Positions 20,225 to 32,227 of a stretch of 64,000 nucleotides of DNA are shown here, piece by piece; positions within the stretch are counted from its first letter, which is position 1, and the number at the start of each line of letters is the position of its first letter. The notes below the pieces were generated by a model, which searched no databases, was not told the DNA's origin, and saw only the letters and a program-made list of their open reading frames with translations. Made by a program: the position numbers and the translations under genes. Source of the stretch: Helichrysum umbraculigerum (lineage: Eukaryota; Streptophyta; Magnoliopsida; Asterales; Asteraceae); contig CATIUR010000001.1 in the NCBI GenBank assembly GCA_949592205.1, positions 208,822,250 through 208,886,249 of the forward strand, in the 5' to 3' direction.

Positions 20225-22420
20225 TGTAACATCCTGTTACAGGGCCTAGACGTTTATGGTATATTTCCGGATTTAAATAATTATTTAAATAAGTTAGGAA
20301 TTTATATTGTTGGTTTATTTGAAAATAAATAGGTAAAAGAGTCTAAGGACTTATTGTGGTTAGTAAAATATTAATTGTTTTGAATTAATATAGTTGACGG
20401 TAAAATAAAAGGTTTGGACTTGCAAATAGTTTTCGGGTTCCAGACAATAGGTTTAGAGGGGGTAATAATTTGTACTAGTTGAAGTTGGTTAAAAAGGGGG
20501 AGCCGACCCTTTTACTTCATTTTTTCCTTTTTGATCTTTTTCTCATCTCTATCTCTTCTCTACATACACATACATACATATCATTGAAATCAAAGAGAGA
20601 AAGGAATGAGGGATTGAGAGGTTGCTTGTAATCTTCCTATAACTTCATCTTCTTCACTAGATCATCATCATCATCTTTAAATTGTGAGTGTTCATCATAT
20701 ATATGTATACATACTAATAATTTAGGGTTTATGATTATGTATGTGATTGATGATGATATATGATGATATGTGTAGTTGGTTAGCATTATAAAGTGTTAAT
20801 CGTTGTATATAATCGATTAGATATCCGAGTTTGGTGATTTTGTGGTTTGATTTCGGGTTAAGGTTAGAACAGCAGGTTCAGGGTCTGCACGACAGGGGGA
20901 ATCCGGCCGGATTCATGGGAATCCGGCGGATTCATGGGAAAATTGGGGAATCCGGCGTATTCCGGATCGGATTCAAGAGCGTATTCATTAAATATTCAGC
21001 TGTTTAAGAATTGGGCTGGAAGGGGCTGGGAATCCGGCGGATTCCGGGGAATCCGGCGGATTCCCTCTGTTTCAAACATGTTATTATTTTAAGTCCAGTT
21101 GTTTGAGCCTTTGGGTCCGGTTATTTGACCGGACTCTATACTATGTCTTTGGGTCCGGTTGTTAGTCGAACTCTAATTGTATATGACCGGACTCTATTGC
21201 TCAAAAGGGACCGGGTCATTTGTATACCACCGGACTCTATGTGGTTATGGACTCTATACTAATTATAGCCGGACTCTATTGATTTAATTATATATATTGT
21301 ATGTGAATTATTATTCGATTGTAATTACAATGTTGATACGAGGTATTATATAATTGAATAGTATATTGATATATGTTATAATCTTGAGTTAGTTATACTT
21401 ATGAATTTGATGATATGGTGATATAAGTACTAACTATTATTCGAGTATTCTTTATTATTATCGTATTTATATAATACGTTGAATAACGAACTATTGTGAT
21501 ATGTTATATTATTATAACATTTGATTATTATTATGAATGAGTTCTGACTCGTTGTATTCTGTGATGTTTTCAGATATACAGAAGACTTAGTGACATTAGA
21601 CTACTGAGTGGACATCTGAGGTATCGGTGAGTGGACCTGTACCTTCAGTGTGATTGAGTTATAACATGTTTAGTTACAACGGGTAACCGTATATGTATTG
21701 TTGACTAATTATTAATCTGTTATGATTATAATTGTGTTATGTGCTATATGGCCTTTGAGGCGTATATGTGTTAATAAAGAGGTCAACGTATGTTGGGCAA
21801 TGGTTACTATTGTTTGGACGATGAAGGATTCCTTGTACACATCGTTAATGGGAATCTTAGTCGTGTGAGATAATAGTAACAGGCTATCGGTAAACCGCTG
21901 TATTGGCCTGCAGCTCAGTGGGGTTTACTAAGTGTCGCTTGAGGGCCACCGCGGCTTGAGGGTTCCTCAAGGACCACCGGTCCTCTTTAGTGCTTGTGTG
22001 TTTACAGTGCTTGGTGATGTAAACATTGTTGTTGTTGCGTTTATGATTACTTATTGTAAACTGATGTGTTATATCTGAGTTGGACTGTCGGTTACAGTTC
22101 TTTCTCACTTAGCTTCGAGCTAACCCCCACATTCCCACTTCTTGCAGTTTATGATTAGTTATATATGCTGGGCAAGAAGTTGGTGGCTGGAATGGATTGT
22201 TTGACGACCTTGCGTATTACTCTGATATTGATTTTATTAAATCAATGTTGTTTGGATTTTTCGTTAACACCCAACTCTTGTAATTTGGTTTATATAATTT
22301 TATGAACATGTTTGAAATAAGCAGGAATTTTATGTGTATTAAATGAAAAGCTTGTTTTGGGACTTCCGCTTCCGGGTTGGATTACATTATTGTATTGTTC
22401 AAAATAGGACGGGTGATACA
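20225..22420 (+). repeat. Tekay-2 5' LTR
   Basis: 2,196 bp, TG...CA. It contains two internal motif arrays: gaatccgg/cggattc palindromes (20898-21066) and accggactctat repeats (about 21130-21285). A conserved inverted pair acttcttgc...gcaagaagt lies near 22136-22172. Confidence 0.95.
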
Positions 22421-22422
22421 AG

Positions 22423-22434
22423 TGGTATCAGAGC
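22423..22434 (+). other. Tekay-2 primer binding site
   Basis: TGGTATCAGAGC, 2 nt after the LTR; initiator tRNA-Met complementary. Confidence 0.9.
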
Positions 22435-22595
22435 ATAGGTTTGGGCGAATTGAACTTTGGTAATGTTCAATCCCAAATCTAATTGTGTTTTGTCAAACAT
22501 TCCATTGTGTGGGTTTAGTGTTGAATGAGAATTGGTTAGCATGTTATGTACTAACCATTAACAAGTTGCGAGATTGTTGTTTTCTTGTTACAGAT

Positions 22596-23472
22596 ATGGC
22601 AGAATATGATAACCCGACCAATGCTCCTAATAGTGCCTCCTGGATGGATACTTCTTCTTTGGATTCACAGAATGATAGACATAGACAGGCTGGATCTTCT
22701 CAGCAGAGAGTTTGTTCTTTTACCACATTCATGTTGTGTAAACCTTCGAAATTTCAGGGCAGTTCAAATCCTTCAGTTACTTTGGATTGGTTGCGAGATA
22801 TTGAGAAGAAATTTGAAGTGTGTCAGTGCAGAGAAGAGGATAAAGTTCCTTATGCTGTTCAACTTTTGAGTGGTCAAGCAATGAATTGGTGGGATTCGGT
22901 TACAACCGTTTTGACTCCACAACAGAAAGCCTCGATTAGATGGTCAGATTTCCATAATGAGATATGTAAACGATATTGTTCTGAGTTTGATATATCTCGG
23001 ATTAGAGACGAGTTTATGGAGCTTCACCTGACTGATCAAATGACTATTGATGAGTTGATTAATCAGTTTACAGAGAAATTGAGATTTGTTCAACAGTGGG
23101 TCCCAACCGACAGGACTAAAATTGATCATTTTGTTGGAACATTGCCACCTGATTATCGGGCAACGGTGAGATTAGCAGATTCGCTTTCTCGGGCTTTTGA
23201 TTTAGCTCGTGCAGTGGATTGTGATTTGCGGGCTCAGGATGCTCGAGGCAGAGAAAGGGTTTTGTTGAAATCTGAATGTGATACTTCTAGTAAGGGTAAA
23301 CGAAAATGGCAGAGTGACCGTAAAGGTTCAGTGGATAAACCCAAATGGTGCTATAAATGTAAAACCAGACACATCGGGCGGTGTAATTCTCAGACTGCTA
23401 GATGCATTAAATGTGGCGTGTTTGGACATGTTGCAAAGGATTGTGATTATCCTGGTCATGTTTGTTGGAAAT
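22596..23472 (+). pseudogene. gag: Tekay-2 gag, 5' part, interrupted by Copia-2
   Basis: The start chosen is ATG 22596 (MAEYDNPTNAP), 2 nt after an acceptor-like ttcttgttacag. The 37 upstream codons look like leader. A retrotrans_gag domain follows at about residues 40-210 (KPSKFQGSSNPSVTLDWLRD, MNWWDSV, WSDFHNEICKRYC, RFVQQWVP, FVGTLPPDYRA). Then come cysteine knuckles CYKCKTRHIGRC and CIKCGVFGHVAKDC, and a third begins CWK. Copia-2 enters exactly in that third knuckle, so the reading frame past 23472 (to 23603) belongs to the Copia-2 LTR, not to gag. Retrotransposon capsid and nucleocapsid protein. Confidence 0.9.
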
Positions 23473-23881
23473 TGTTTGTCCCTAACCTTGGATCTAGTAC
23501 GAACCGAGTCACTCAATCGTTTGCGGAATCAACGATTAAGTTATATACTAAACACACGAACAATCAATACACAATGAATATCAAACGAAACGTATTATAT
23601 TGAATAATAATCGGTCAGATTACAGAGATTTCGACTAATTGCGTTTAGGGTTTCGTCAACCCTAAAACAGAAAACACAAAACGTTTAAATACAAAACTGG
23701 CACCTGCGACGTTGCACGCTACGTCGCAGGCCCAAGCCCATGCGACGTTGGCTACGTCGCAGGCCCAAAACCTGACGTCGCACCTGCGACGTTACGCGCT
23801 ACGTCGCAGGAGTCAGGAAACACAAATCAAAATACAAACTACGAGCTAGACCAACTGACAGACACTAAACATGTACCAACA
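23473..23881 (-). repeat. Copia-2 3' LTR
   Basis: 409 bp, TG...CA. It contains seven ACGTCGC/GCGACGT motifs within about 115 bp (23703-23815). Confidence 0.95.
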
Positions 23882-23890
23882 AACTCCCCC
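23882..23890 (-). other. Copia-2 polypurine tract
   Basis: The complement reads gggggagtt directly before the 3' LTR in element sense. Confidence 0.75.
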
Positions 23891-23921
23891 GTGTCTTCAG
23901 CTTGGTCTTCAAAAATCTTCA

Positions 23922-26585
23922 TTAAACCCAGCCCGCAGGAAACTGGCCGTCGGCATGAATTCCATTAGCTACGCAAACAGTAACAACATTGTAAAACTGC
24001 TGTGCTAAACGTCTGTTGAATTCATTCTTCTGACCAATACGAATCCGATTATCATAGAGTTTTCTTAAATCTTTTTCATGAAAATTAATCAAACTCATCG
24101 GATCATACAGTCTAAACGTTGCTTGCTTCAAATTCCATATACCTCCAACTTCTGGCCACGGTTCAGAATCTGGAACGAAAGTAATAACCTCTTCACCAGT
24201 CTGTGGATCAAGTTCCCATTTTACAAGTCTTCTCAGAAAATAATAAGGAACTGATTCCAGAGGTATCTCAGTCAAACATTTAGCAGGCGAATAGTGAACT
24301 TTAACCATAGGCTTCCTGGTGACTGGATCAATCTTCTTTTTCCACGTATACCGAGTTCCCAACGTCGGTTTCAATTTAGAATATGTCTTCGATAACACTT
24401 CCCGACGTAAATTTCTCTGAATGAACTCAGCATAATCATTTTCGAACGGATTAATCAATTTAAGCTGAGCAAATCGTTTAATCTCTCATTTTGGCAACGT
24501 GCTCAATCTATCAAAACGCATTCTGAAGTACTGAACTCCATCTTCTCTCTTAATCATAAAAAGATTCCTCTGACACTTCCAGCTTTTAATAACTCCGGTA
24601 TAATTTCGACTAACCCGGTACACTTGACATTTAACTGGAATAGGGACTGGATTTCGTCCCTTAGGCCACCATTTCTTGTTTCTCTCTCTTTTTTCTTCAG
24701 CAGTTAATTTCTTCACTGCTGAGTCCGGTGCCTGTGTCTCTGGAGCTGGAGTTGCAGCAGAACTTGATTCTCCATGTTGAGCTTTATCAAGACTCTCGTC
24801 TTCACTTGAATCAGATTCTATAATTGGTGCACCATCGTAAGCTTCCCCAGATTGTGCATCATCATATGTTTCATCTGCATTCAACTGTTCCTCTTCAATC
24901 GAAACATCCTCATTCATCTCAAACACATTCTCTGTTTCTTCCTCAGATCCAACTCCACTGGCCATTCTCTGAATAAACGATAAATCAGCAAATGAGTAGT
25001 CAACAGCCAGCGGTCTCGGTTGCCCTGGAATATCATCAACACAAAAATAATCCAAATGTGAAATATTTTCATTAACATTTTCAATTACAGGGTTGGGATT
25101 TACAGACGCAGGTTCACTTGACTCTAAAGTGGGTATCCCAGACCCATACTCCCCCGAGGCAAGAAACCTGCCTTCCAAAACATTAACCCTAAGCTTCGTA
25201 TCCTCAAGCTCCTTAGACTGAACCTCGATCAACGCAGCTTCTTCAGCAATCTTTTCGTCTTGAGCCTCCAGCTTTTGCTTCATCTGCTGCATATCTTCCA
25301 TTATCTTTTGCATGAAAGCTGGAGTCGGTTGAATCTCAAAATCAGGTTGCTGCTGTGGATTGACTGGAGCTCTGGCTGATGAAGAACGACGAACACGACG
25401 ACGAGGACGATAAGTTTCATCAGCAGAATCATCACCGTCTCGTGTACGTTTCCCAGTATCCCTTGGAGGTACATACTTGCGTCCGGCCCGGATCCGACGC
25501 TGAATTCTTAGATATCTGAATGAATCGGAAAGCCTGATACGTTCCATCTCAGAGGGATGCGGAACAGTACCATCCGAATGCTCAGGCGTCGGACCCCCAT
25601 CCTGAGGACCTACATTGGCCGGTTCTTCAGAATCAGAACTCTCGACCGTGTCGTGAGATGCTGGATTGTCTGAGTCCACATGCCCGAACTGCTCGATGTT
25701 CTCCAATAGAGCATCTACATTCTCCCCCGCAGGTTGAACTGGAATGTTCACAAGCGGTTGCTGCGGCTGCTAAGGTACTGGAATATCCATATACTGAGGA
25801 TCTGGGGGTGGTACATAATTTTCATCCACAATAGCACCGAATAAGGGAACATCCCTTGGTGCCTCGACCCCTTTCTCATACCCTGCACAAATAGTGAAAA
25901 TCCGACTCATCATCGGTGAAATCTTTAGCGGCTGATCGATATCACCTTGTGCCTGAAGATCCGGATGATGACGATTGATGTGCAAATGTACAAATCTCGG
26001 ATATAAAATCCATTTCTGATCCCCGGCATTCGCATTATCAACCATAGCCTTGAAGATAAATCCCGAGAAGTTGAACGGCTTGTTGTATACCAACGCTAAC
26101 ATAGCAGAAGCCAGACTTCGGCTCATCCCATCCGTTCCACCTTTCCTATTCCCCAAGCAAACAATAATCACATGCATCAAATATCTCCAGACGCGTGTGA
26201 GATTCTCTTTTCTATACTGATCAGAGGGAATCCCGGGATATCCTATCCGTTGCATAGCTCCAGTAATAAAAATATGATCAAAACCGACAGGCATATCCAG
26301 TTGATCATTCAGCTGTAAAAGTTCCTGAATACTCTGTTCTGTAATAGTGATCTCCGTACCCAGAACGGTAGAGACCAATCGTCTAATGTCGTTATCAGTA
26401 ACAACAGTCGCATTTCTCCAAAAAGGGTTGATCAGATTTCCAAATGCCATAGTGTTATCGGAAATGGCGTGGAATACCCTTGAACGTCTCAAAAACGCGA
26501 TCATCTGACGATACGGTGCAGCTTTATCAGAAGTGTCAGTAAAGTAAGCAGCCGTATTGTGACGAGCTTCAAAAATCAAAGCCAT
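23922..26585 (-). pseudogene. Copia-2 env-position gene, intronless, two nonsense codons
   Basis: One frame of 887 codons from ATG 26585 (MALIFEARHN), interrupted only by TAG 25770-25772 and TGA 24486-24488. The start is chosen because a strong acceptor ends 2 nt before it; 15 upstream in-frame codons are leader. Domain order: an N-terminal domain (1 to about 250; FLRRSRVFHAIS, FWRNATVV, QRIGYPG, WRYLMHVII, YNKPFNFSGFIF, LYPRFVHLHI), then a charged linker with RPRRRVRR. A coiled coil near codons 430-490 (MEDMQQMKQKLEAQDEKIAE) and acidic repeats follow. The C-terminal domain has IKREDGVQYF, NPFENDYAEF, TGEEVITF and KDLRKLYDNRI. It is homologous at both ends to the Copia-1 gene but has none of its introns. 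No signal peptide or membrane helix. Biochemical role unknown. Confidence 0.8.
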
Positions 26586-26587
26586 AT

Positions 26588-26613
26588 CTGCAAAAACAGA
26601 AACAGATTGCAAC
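26588..26613 (-). promoter_or_regulatory. splice acceptor before Copia-2 env-position ATG
   Basis: In element sense, caatctgtttctgtttttgcag, then at, then ATGGC. Strong pyrimidine tract; same spacing to ATG as in Copia-1 (7697). Confidence 0.65.
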
Positions 26614-26664
26614 TCGAAAAAGGTTAGCAAAAATGTTACATTTTTAAGAAAAACCTTTTCAAAC

Positions 26665-27460
26665 TTCCTGGAACTAGCGACGTAGCCACTTAAGTCGCAT
26701 TAACACAGAGCGACGTAGAATTGTACGTCGCTAAAAATCAAAATAAAATGGAAAGCGACGTAAGGCCGGACGTCGCAGAAAATTCGAGCGACGTCAAGAG
26801 GGACGTCGCATTTTGCAATTTATTGTGAATTTAATCACTTTATTTAAAATAGCGACGTAGAGTGGTACGTCGCATCGGACGTCGCAGTAAAAGCGACGTA
26901 GGGAAGGGCGACGTAGGAAATTAATAATAATTAATTAAAGCGACGTAGGCCACAACGTCGCAGCGTACGTCGCACTGACGAACAGGCGTCCCCAACCCAG
27001 AAACCCTAACCCTCGAATTTAGGGGTTTTCAAAATCAAACGCACTACAAGGTGCGGCTAACGATGGTGATCACGAAAACATAATTTATAACCAGTAATTT
27101 ACACGATAGACCATCTAATTTATCCCAAAACCGAAACCCTTTTAACCCGTAATACATACATAGCAATTAAACATAATATACACGGTGAAAAATGGTAAAA
27201 TCGGTACCTAAGTGTGCGGAATAACGAGTAGATCAAAACTACGTAAGTGAATCGGAATGAAAACGGCTACAAATCACGAAAAATTGCTCGAAAATTGCTA
27301 CGTCGCAAATCGCCAATGGTACGTCGCAGGCTACGTCGCACGTGAATAGTGAATAGTGTGACATGTTACGTCGCAGTTGAGACTATATATAGTCTAACCC
27401 TACATGCGACGTAGACTGGGACGTCGCAGGCGACGTAGAGTGGGACGTCGCATAGAGCAG
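26665..27460 (-). repeat. Copia-2 ACGTCGC motif cluster (spacer)
   Basis: About 24 copies of GCGACGT or ACGTCGC at 26670-26980 and 27298-27452. Many are inverted pairs separated by about 5-12 nt (for example gcgacgtagagtgggacgtcgc), so the RNA could form serial 6-7-bp hairpins. None of the coding regions shows this density. Confidence 0.8.
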
Positions 27461-28597
27461 TTTTGATTCAATTTCGAATGTTTCAAAAACCGTTAACTCG
27501 TTATTTTAGCAAATAATTTCCAAATAACTCGTGACTTGGGAAAAATAACTTAGAATAAAAATAAAGCATAAAACTAAAAAATCTTTTTGGTATTTTCTTT
27601 AATTTTACAAAAAGTAAAAAATTAACAAAATAAAATTACTAACACTCTATTTTTGGTGACGGAGTTGAGTTGTCTGATTAGGGATCATATCGGAATAACA
27701 TGTATTTATTAGGAATAGTAAGTGTTATTTCGATCATCAGTATATTTGTCCACTTTAAATTTACGTGGCACATTTAAAATACCTGTTATAAAAATTATTT
27801 CAAAACGATTATTGGTATTGTTTGTCCATCTAAACACGTTACATCCGTGTCTGTGAGTTAACCTTTTATTGTTAGTATGGATATTTCTCCGTGGTCCCCA
27901 CCATAGATATACCCCTATAACTTAGACATGAACATAGTTTCTAAATCTAGAAAGAATATAAGAGAATCAATTTTAAGAATCAAGCCAGCGGTGACAGGTC
28001 TGTACTTGCGTACAACAGAGCAACATAACTTGATTCAGGTGTAAGCAAAACCAAACGCAGTCAAACCAAATTTGTGGCGACCTTGTTTAGTATCTTAAAT
28101 TTAAGACTTTGCAAGTGCATTGACTCACGTTTGCTTAGTTTTGAGAGTAAGCTGAATTGAGACCAGGTCTGCACTTACGTACAACAGAGGAAACAATCAG
28201 CATACTCCCCCAAAAGATCTCAGATATACGATCCAAAAATAGAAATATGTCAAGCTATGCTAAGGAATTAAGACTTAGAGTCGTACATCACAAGGTGTTT
28301 ACCACATGATCATAGACATGTATTTAAATGACTTCTTAATATCTCAGAGACCGGTGTGTACCATGCCTACCAATACATCGTATGATGAAGATAATTTAGA
28401 TAAAAACTGTTTTAAGTGTGTCAGATAAACCTACTGACACATCCAAGATAAACCTTAAAATTCCATTTTGTGCATGTCACCCGATGTACTATCATATCCC
28501 AAGTTGTTTACAGACACAACTTCAACGTCTATTTTAAAAATGTAGCAACCTTGCGTTTTCTTTAATACTAAAGAGTATAAAGAGTGGCTGTTGCAAA
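27461..28597 (-). other. Copia-2 pol-env spacer with conserved non-coding islands
   Basis: No open frame. It holds blocks shared in order with Copia-1 (27674-27690, about 27866, 28264-28290, 28365-28390), plus two copies of a cgtacaacagag word (near 28011 and 28174) that also resembles 9385-9400. Confidence 0.6.
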
Positions 28598-28615
28598 TTT
28601 TTTTTTTTTTTTTTT
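28598..28615 (-). repeat. A18 tract just after Copia-2 pol
   Basis: 18 T on the plus strand (A18 in element sense), 37 nt past the pol stop. Positional counterpart of 9961-9989. Confidence 0.9.
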
Positions 28616-28652
28616 AAATTGAATTTAAAAACTTAAAAATCCAAGTCACAAA

Positions 28653-30227
28653 TCATTTCTTTGACTGAAAGAACCTTAAACCTATCAGATTGACCAGTTC
28701 AATAAAACGTGATCGCAAAAAGGCTTTTGTGAAAAGGTCCGCACACTGCTTAAGGGTCTCTATATGTACGACATCTATAAGGTGTTTCTCAAAGCAATCC
28801 CGTATGAAGTGGAACCTAAGTTCAATATGTTTGGTCTTAGAGTGCTGTACGGGATTGTGAGTTATAGATATAGCAGCTGTATTATCAATGTAAATAGGAG
28901 TCATAGAGAGATTGAACCCGTAATCACGCAGCTGATGCTGAATCCAGAGAACCTGAGAACAGCAACTTGCAGCAGCAACATACTCGGCTTCAGCTGTGGA
29001 AATAGCAACCGCAGTCTGCTTTTTGCACTGCCAAGAAACTAAGCGCGATCCAAGGAACTGACATCCTCCAGTGGTTGACTTCATATCTATCTTGCAGCCA
29101 CCAAGATCCGAATCCGAATAGGCAGTTAACTCGAAGTTTTTCTCGTTTGAATACCATAGACCCAGAGATGGTCTAAAAGCGAGATATCCAAAAATGCGTT
29201 TTACTGCCTTCATATGAGACACCTTCGGAGTTGCTTGAAATCGTGAGCAGAGAGAAACAGCAAACACTATATCTGGTCTTGAGGCAGTCAGGTACATGAG
29301 AGAGCCTATCATTGAGCGATAGTCTTTCTCCTTGCAATCTTCATCGTCCTCATTAGGTCCAAGATTATGTCTTGCTTCAATTGGAGTGCCATAGTGTTTG
29401 CTGTTGAGCAATTCATACCGCTTTAACATGTCGGTGACATATTTTGACTGGTGGATATAAATTCCATTGTCAGATTGCTCAACCTGTAGTCCCAGAAAGA
29501 ACGTGAGTTCTCCCATAGCACTTATTTCAAACTCAGATTTCATCAGTCTTTCAAAATCCTTGCACAACTGATCATTAGTTGATCCAAAAATTATGTCGTC
29601 CACATAGACCTGCACAAGTAACAGATCCGCTCCTTCCCGTTTGATGAAAAGCGTGCTATCAATCTGTCCTCTATCAAAACCATTCTTCAGCAAGTACTTG
29701 GCAAGTCGCTCATACCAAAGTCGAGGAGATTGATGAAGACCATACAAAGCTTTCTTAAGTTTGCAAACATGATTAGGATGCTTTGGGTCTTCAAAACCGG
29801 GAGGTTGACACACATAAATCACTGCGTCGACATCTCCATAAAGAAAGGCACACTTCACATCAAGTTGATACACACGAAATCCTTTAAATGAAGCATAGGC
29901 TAGAAAAATTCGAATTGACTCCAAACGAGCGACAGGAGCGAAAACTTCATCATAGTCAATACCTTCTAGTTGACTATATCCTTGAACTACCAGACGGGCT
30001 TTATTACGAATAACTGCCCCACGATCATCCATTTTGTTACGGAAAACCCAACGAGTACCCGTCAAGTGAGCACCCTTGGGTAGAGGAACAATTTCCCAAA
30101 CATTCATCTTGTTTATTTGCTGTAGTTCCTCCTGCATAGCCTTCACCCAAGATGGATCTATTAAGGCTTGATCAACCTTTTTATGTTCAATTTGAGACAA
30201 ATGACGTGAATCGATATGTGCAATAAG
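28653..30227 (-). pseudogene. pol: Copia-2 pol, RT and RNase H part
   Basis: In the pol frame downstream of TGA 30228-30230; the first ATG is 30200. The copia RT spans about residues 20-280 from that ATG (TRWVFRNKMDD, VYQLDVKCAFLYG, CQPPGFEDP, YVDDIIFG at 199-206, FFLGLQV). RNase H spans about 360-475 (AYSDSDLGG, STAEAEYVAA, IDNTAA, SKTKHIELRFHFIRD). All catalytic motifs are present. It makes cDNA in the particle. It cannot be translated as one polyprotein with the integrase because of the two upstream stops. Confidence 0.95.
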
Positions 30228-30230
30228 TCA

Positions 30231-30854
30231 CAAAAGTTGCTGAGCTGAAGTCTGCTTTGCTTGTTGTCGCGTTTGAACAGATGCATGAGGATCACCAATG
30301 ATATTATCAATGGGGTGATCCTTATGTATACGAGTTTCTGGTATGGCACCTGGCACGAGATCCACACCCAGATTGTTCAAATCTCCCTCAGTTTCAGTAG
30401 TAGTAGCAGACTCAGGAATGACTAACTCTTTTTCTTCTCCTTCATCTTCAGGAGAAAACAGGTGAGAGTAGGCCATTGTTTCTTCCATTTCATCTTCTTC
30501 TTGAGGTTCCTCTAAAGGAGGCATGTTTGGATCATATGGAAGCTCCTTTGTGTAGTTATAAACTGTTTTAGAAGGAGCAGCCGAAGATGATGGAGTAGGA
30601 GATGGTGTTGATGGTGGTGATTTGGTAGTTGTTTGTGGTTGTGTGGGTGTTGGTGAAGGTGTAGGTGTAGTTTGTGGAGGTGTAGGATTAGTCGGTGGAG
30701 GTGCGGGTGTTGCATTGGGATTTGGGTTGGATGGTTTATTATTAACAGGTGTATCTTGAGTAAGATCAAGCTCATGAAGTATAGAAACCAATTCTTCCGT
30801 TTCATCTTCTTCCGGAATATTGAAAGAGTTGAAGAGGTTTCCATAGTTGAAAAA
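30231..30854 (-). pseudogene. pol: Copia-2 pol, integrase-RT linker
   Basis: Between the two nonsense codons, in the pol frame. A proline/threonine-rich low-complexity stretch (NPNATPAPPPTNPTPPQTTP and similar, about 30590-30730), then an acidic segment, then the DHPIDNIIGDPHASVQTRQQ block seen in copia polyproteins and in Copia-1 (NHPVENIIGDINTPVQTRHQ). It is more proline-rich than the acidic/serine Copia-1 linker. Confidence 0.85.
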
Positions 30855-30857
30855 CTA

Positions 30858-32186
30858 ATCCGGACCCGTTCCTTGAGGAGGTTCCGTATACCTTAAACAT
30901 TTCACTTCAAAATGCTCCTCAATCTGATTCGTTGATTTGTTAAAGACTCTTTTGTTCGGAGAGTTGACTGAATATCCAAGAAAAATCCCTTCAACAGCTT
31001 TATCACCAAACTTAGAGACCTTATCTTTTGTTATCATGATCAGACATGGACACCCAAATGGTTCTAGGAATTGCAGATTTGGCTTACGGTTATTGAAAAG
31101 TTCATAACACGTTTTGTTCTTTTTCTTAACCGTGAGTACTCTGTTGAGAACATAACAGGCAGTATTTACTGCCTCAGCCCAGAAGATAATTGGTAACTTG
31201 GAGTCAGCTAACATAGTCCTAGCTGTCTCGATGATTGTCCTGTTCTTTCTTTCTGCAACTCCATTCTGTTGTGGAGTTCTTGGAGCACTAAATTGATGCT
31301 CAATACCTCTTGTAGCACAAAACAATTCGAGAGTTGAGTTCTTGAATTCAGTTCCATTGTCGCTTCGTATCCTTTTCACCTTCAAGTTGCACAGATTTGC
31401 CAACTTGTCCAACAAATACACCAGAATCTCAGGAGTTTCCCCCTTTGTGGTCAAAAAATAAACCCACGAAAACCTTGAGTAGTCATCAGTAACTACCAAG
31501 GAGTAAAACCGACCACCAATGCTCTTTGTAGAAACTGGACCGAAAAGATCCATATGCAGTAGTTCCAATGGAGCATTTATGGAATTCACCTGCTTAGACT
31601 TATGGGACTTCTTACGTAGCTTTCCTTTTTGGCAGGAGATACAGTCATCCTTTAAAGCAAATGACTGTTTCGGAACTCCTAGCACTAGGTCATTTTTGGT
31701 CAAGAAATTCATTTTTCGGAAATGAATATGTCCCATTCGTCTGTGCCAAAGCAGTGATTCCTTTTCAGAAGCCTTAGACAAGAGACATGTATACTCGTTC
31801 GAGGTCTCAACAGTTCTCATGTTCAAAATGTATGTGTCATTCTTTCTTGGTGCTCTCAGTAACACCCATTCTTCCGGAATGACATACCCAGGCTTCAGTA
31901 TCACACACTCTGTCTTTGTGAACGCAGTGGTATAATCTTTATCACAGACCTGTGAAACACTTAGCAAGTTGTACGTAAGCTGTTCCACGTAGTTCACATT
32001 TTCAAAACTAACATTGCCGTTAGTTAACGTTCCTCTTCCAGAAATGGTTCCCCCAGTATCTCCAGCAAAGGCAACATATCCTCCTGCGTATGGTTTAATA
32101 TCCACAAGAAGAGATACATCGCCTGTCATATGTCGCGAGCAGCCGCTATCCAAATACCATTCACTATCTTTAACGCGTTCTGACTG
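30858..32186 (-). pseudogene. pol: Copia-2 pol, protease and integrase part
   Basis: The 5' edge is placed at the acceptor-like CAG (32187-32188) after the gag stop; the frame is open to TAG 30855-30857. The protease motif YLDSGCSRHMTG keeps D-S-G. GAG-pre-integrase follows, then the HHCC zinc region (LLWHRRMGHIHFRK, CISCQKGK) and the DDE core (HMDLFGP, RSDNGTEF, QQNGVAERKNRT). It ends near FEVKCLRYTEPP. The Copia-1 sequence reads on through the corresponding position (WQFDYSDLF), which identifies the TAG as a nonsense change. Confidence 0.9.
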
Positions 32187-32227
32187 CTGCAACACACAAA
32201 CGAAGGAGATTAGTGAGAAACGGTGAC
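32187..32227 (-). promoter_or_regulatory. gag-pol junction, 41-nt intron-like interval
   Basis: Starts GTCACC directly after the gag AW codons, includes the gag stop TAA and a ctaat branch-like word, and ends cgtttgtgtgttgcag. Pol resumes in phase 0. Counterpart of 13450-13489, one nucleotide longer. Confidence 0.4.

Noticed and set aside
21884..22108. 74-codon minus-strand ORF, also present at 38824-39126
   Set aside because: Both copies lie inside the Tekay-2 LTRs, so repetition reflects LTR duplication. No domain.
23473..23603. C-terminal extension of the gag-like ORF to 23603
   Set aside because: This part is the Copia-2 LTR read through; gag proper ends at the insertion.
23922..26585. 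Calling the third gene an envelope protein
   Set aside because: No signal peptide, transmembrane segment or fusion-peptide-like stretch; only the position recalls env.
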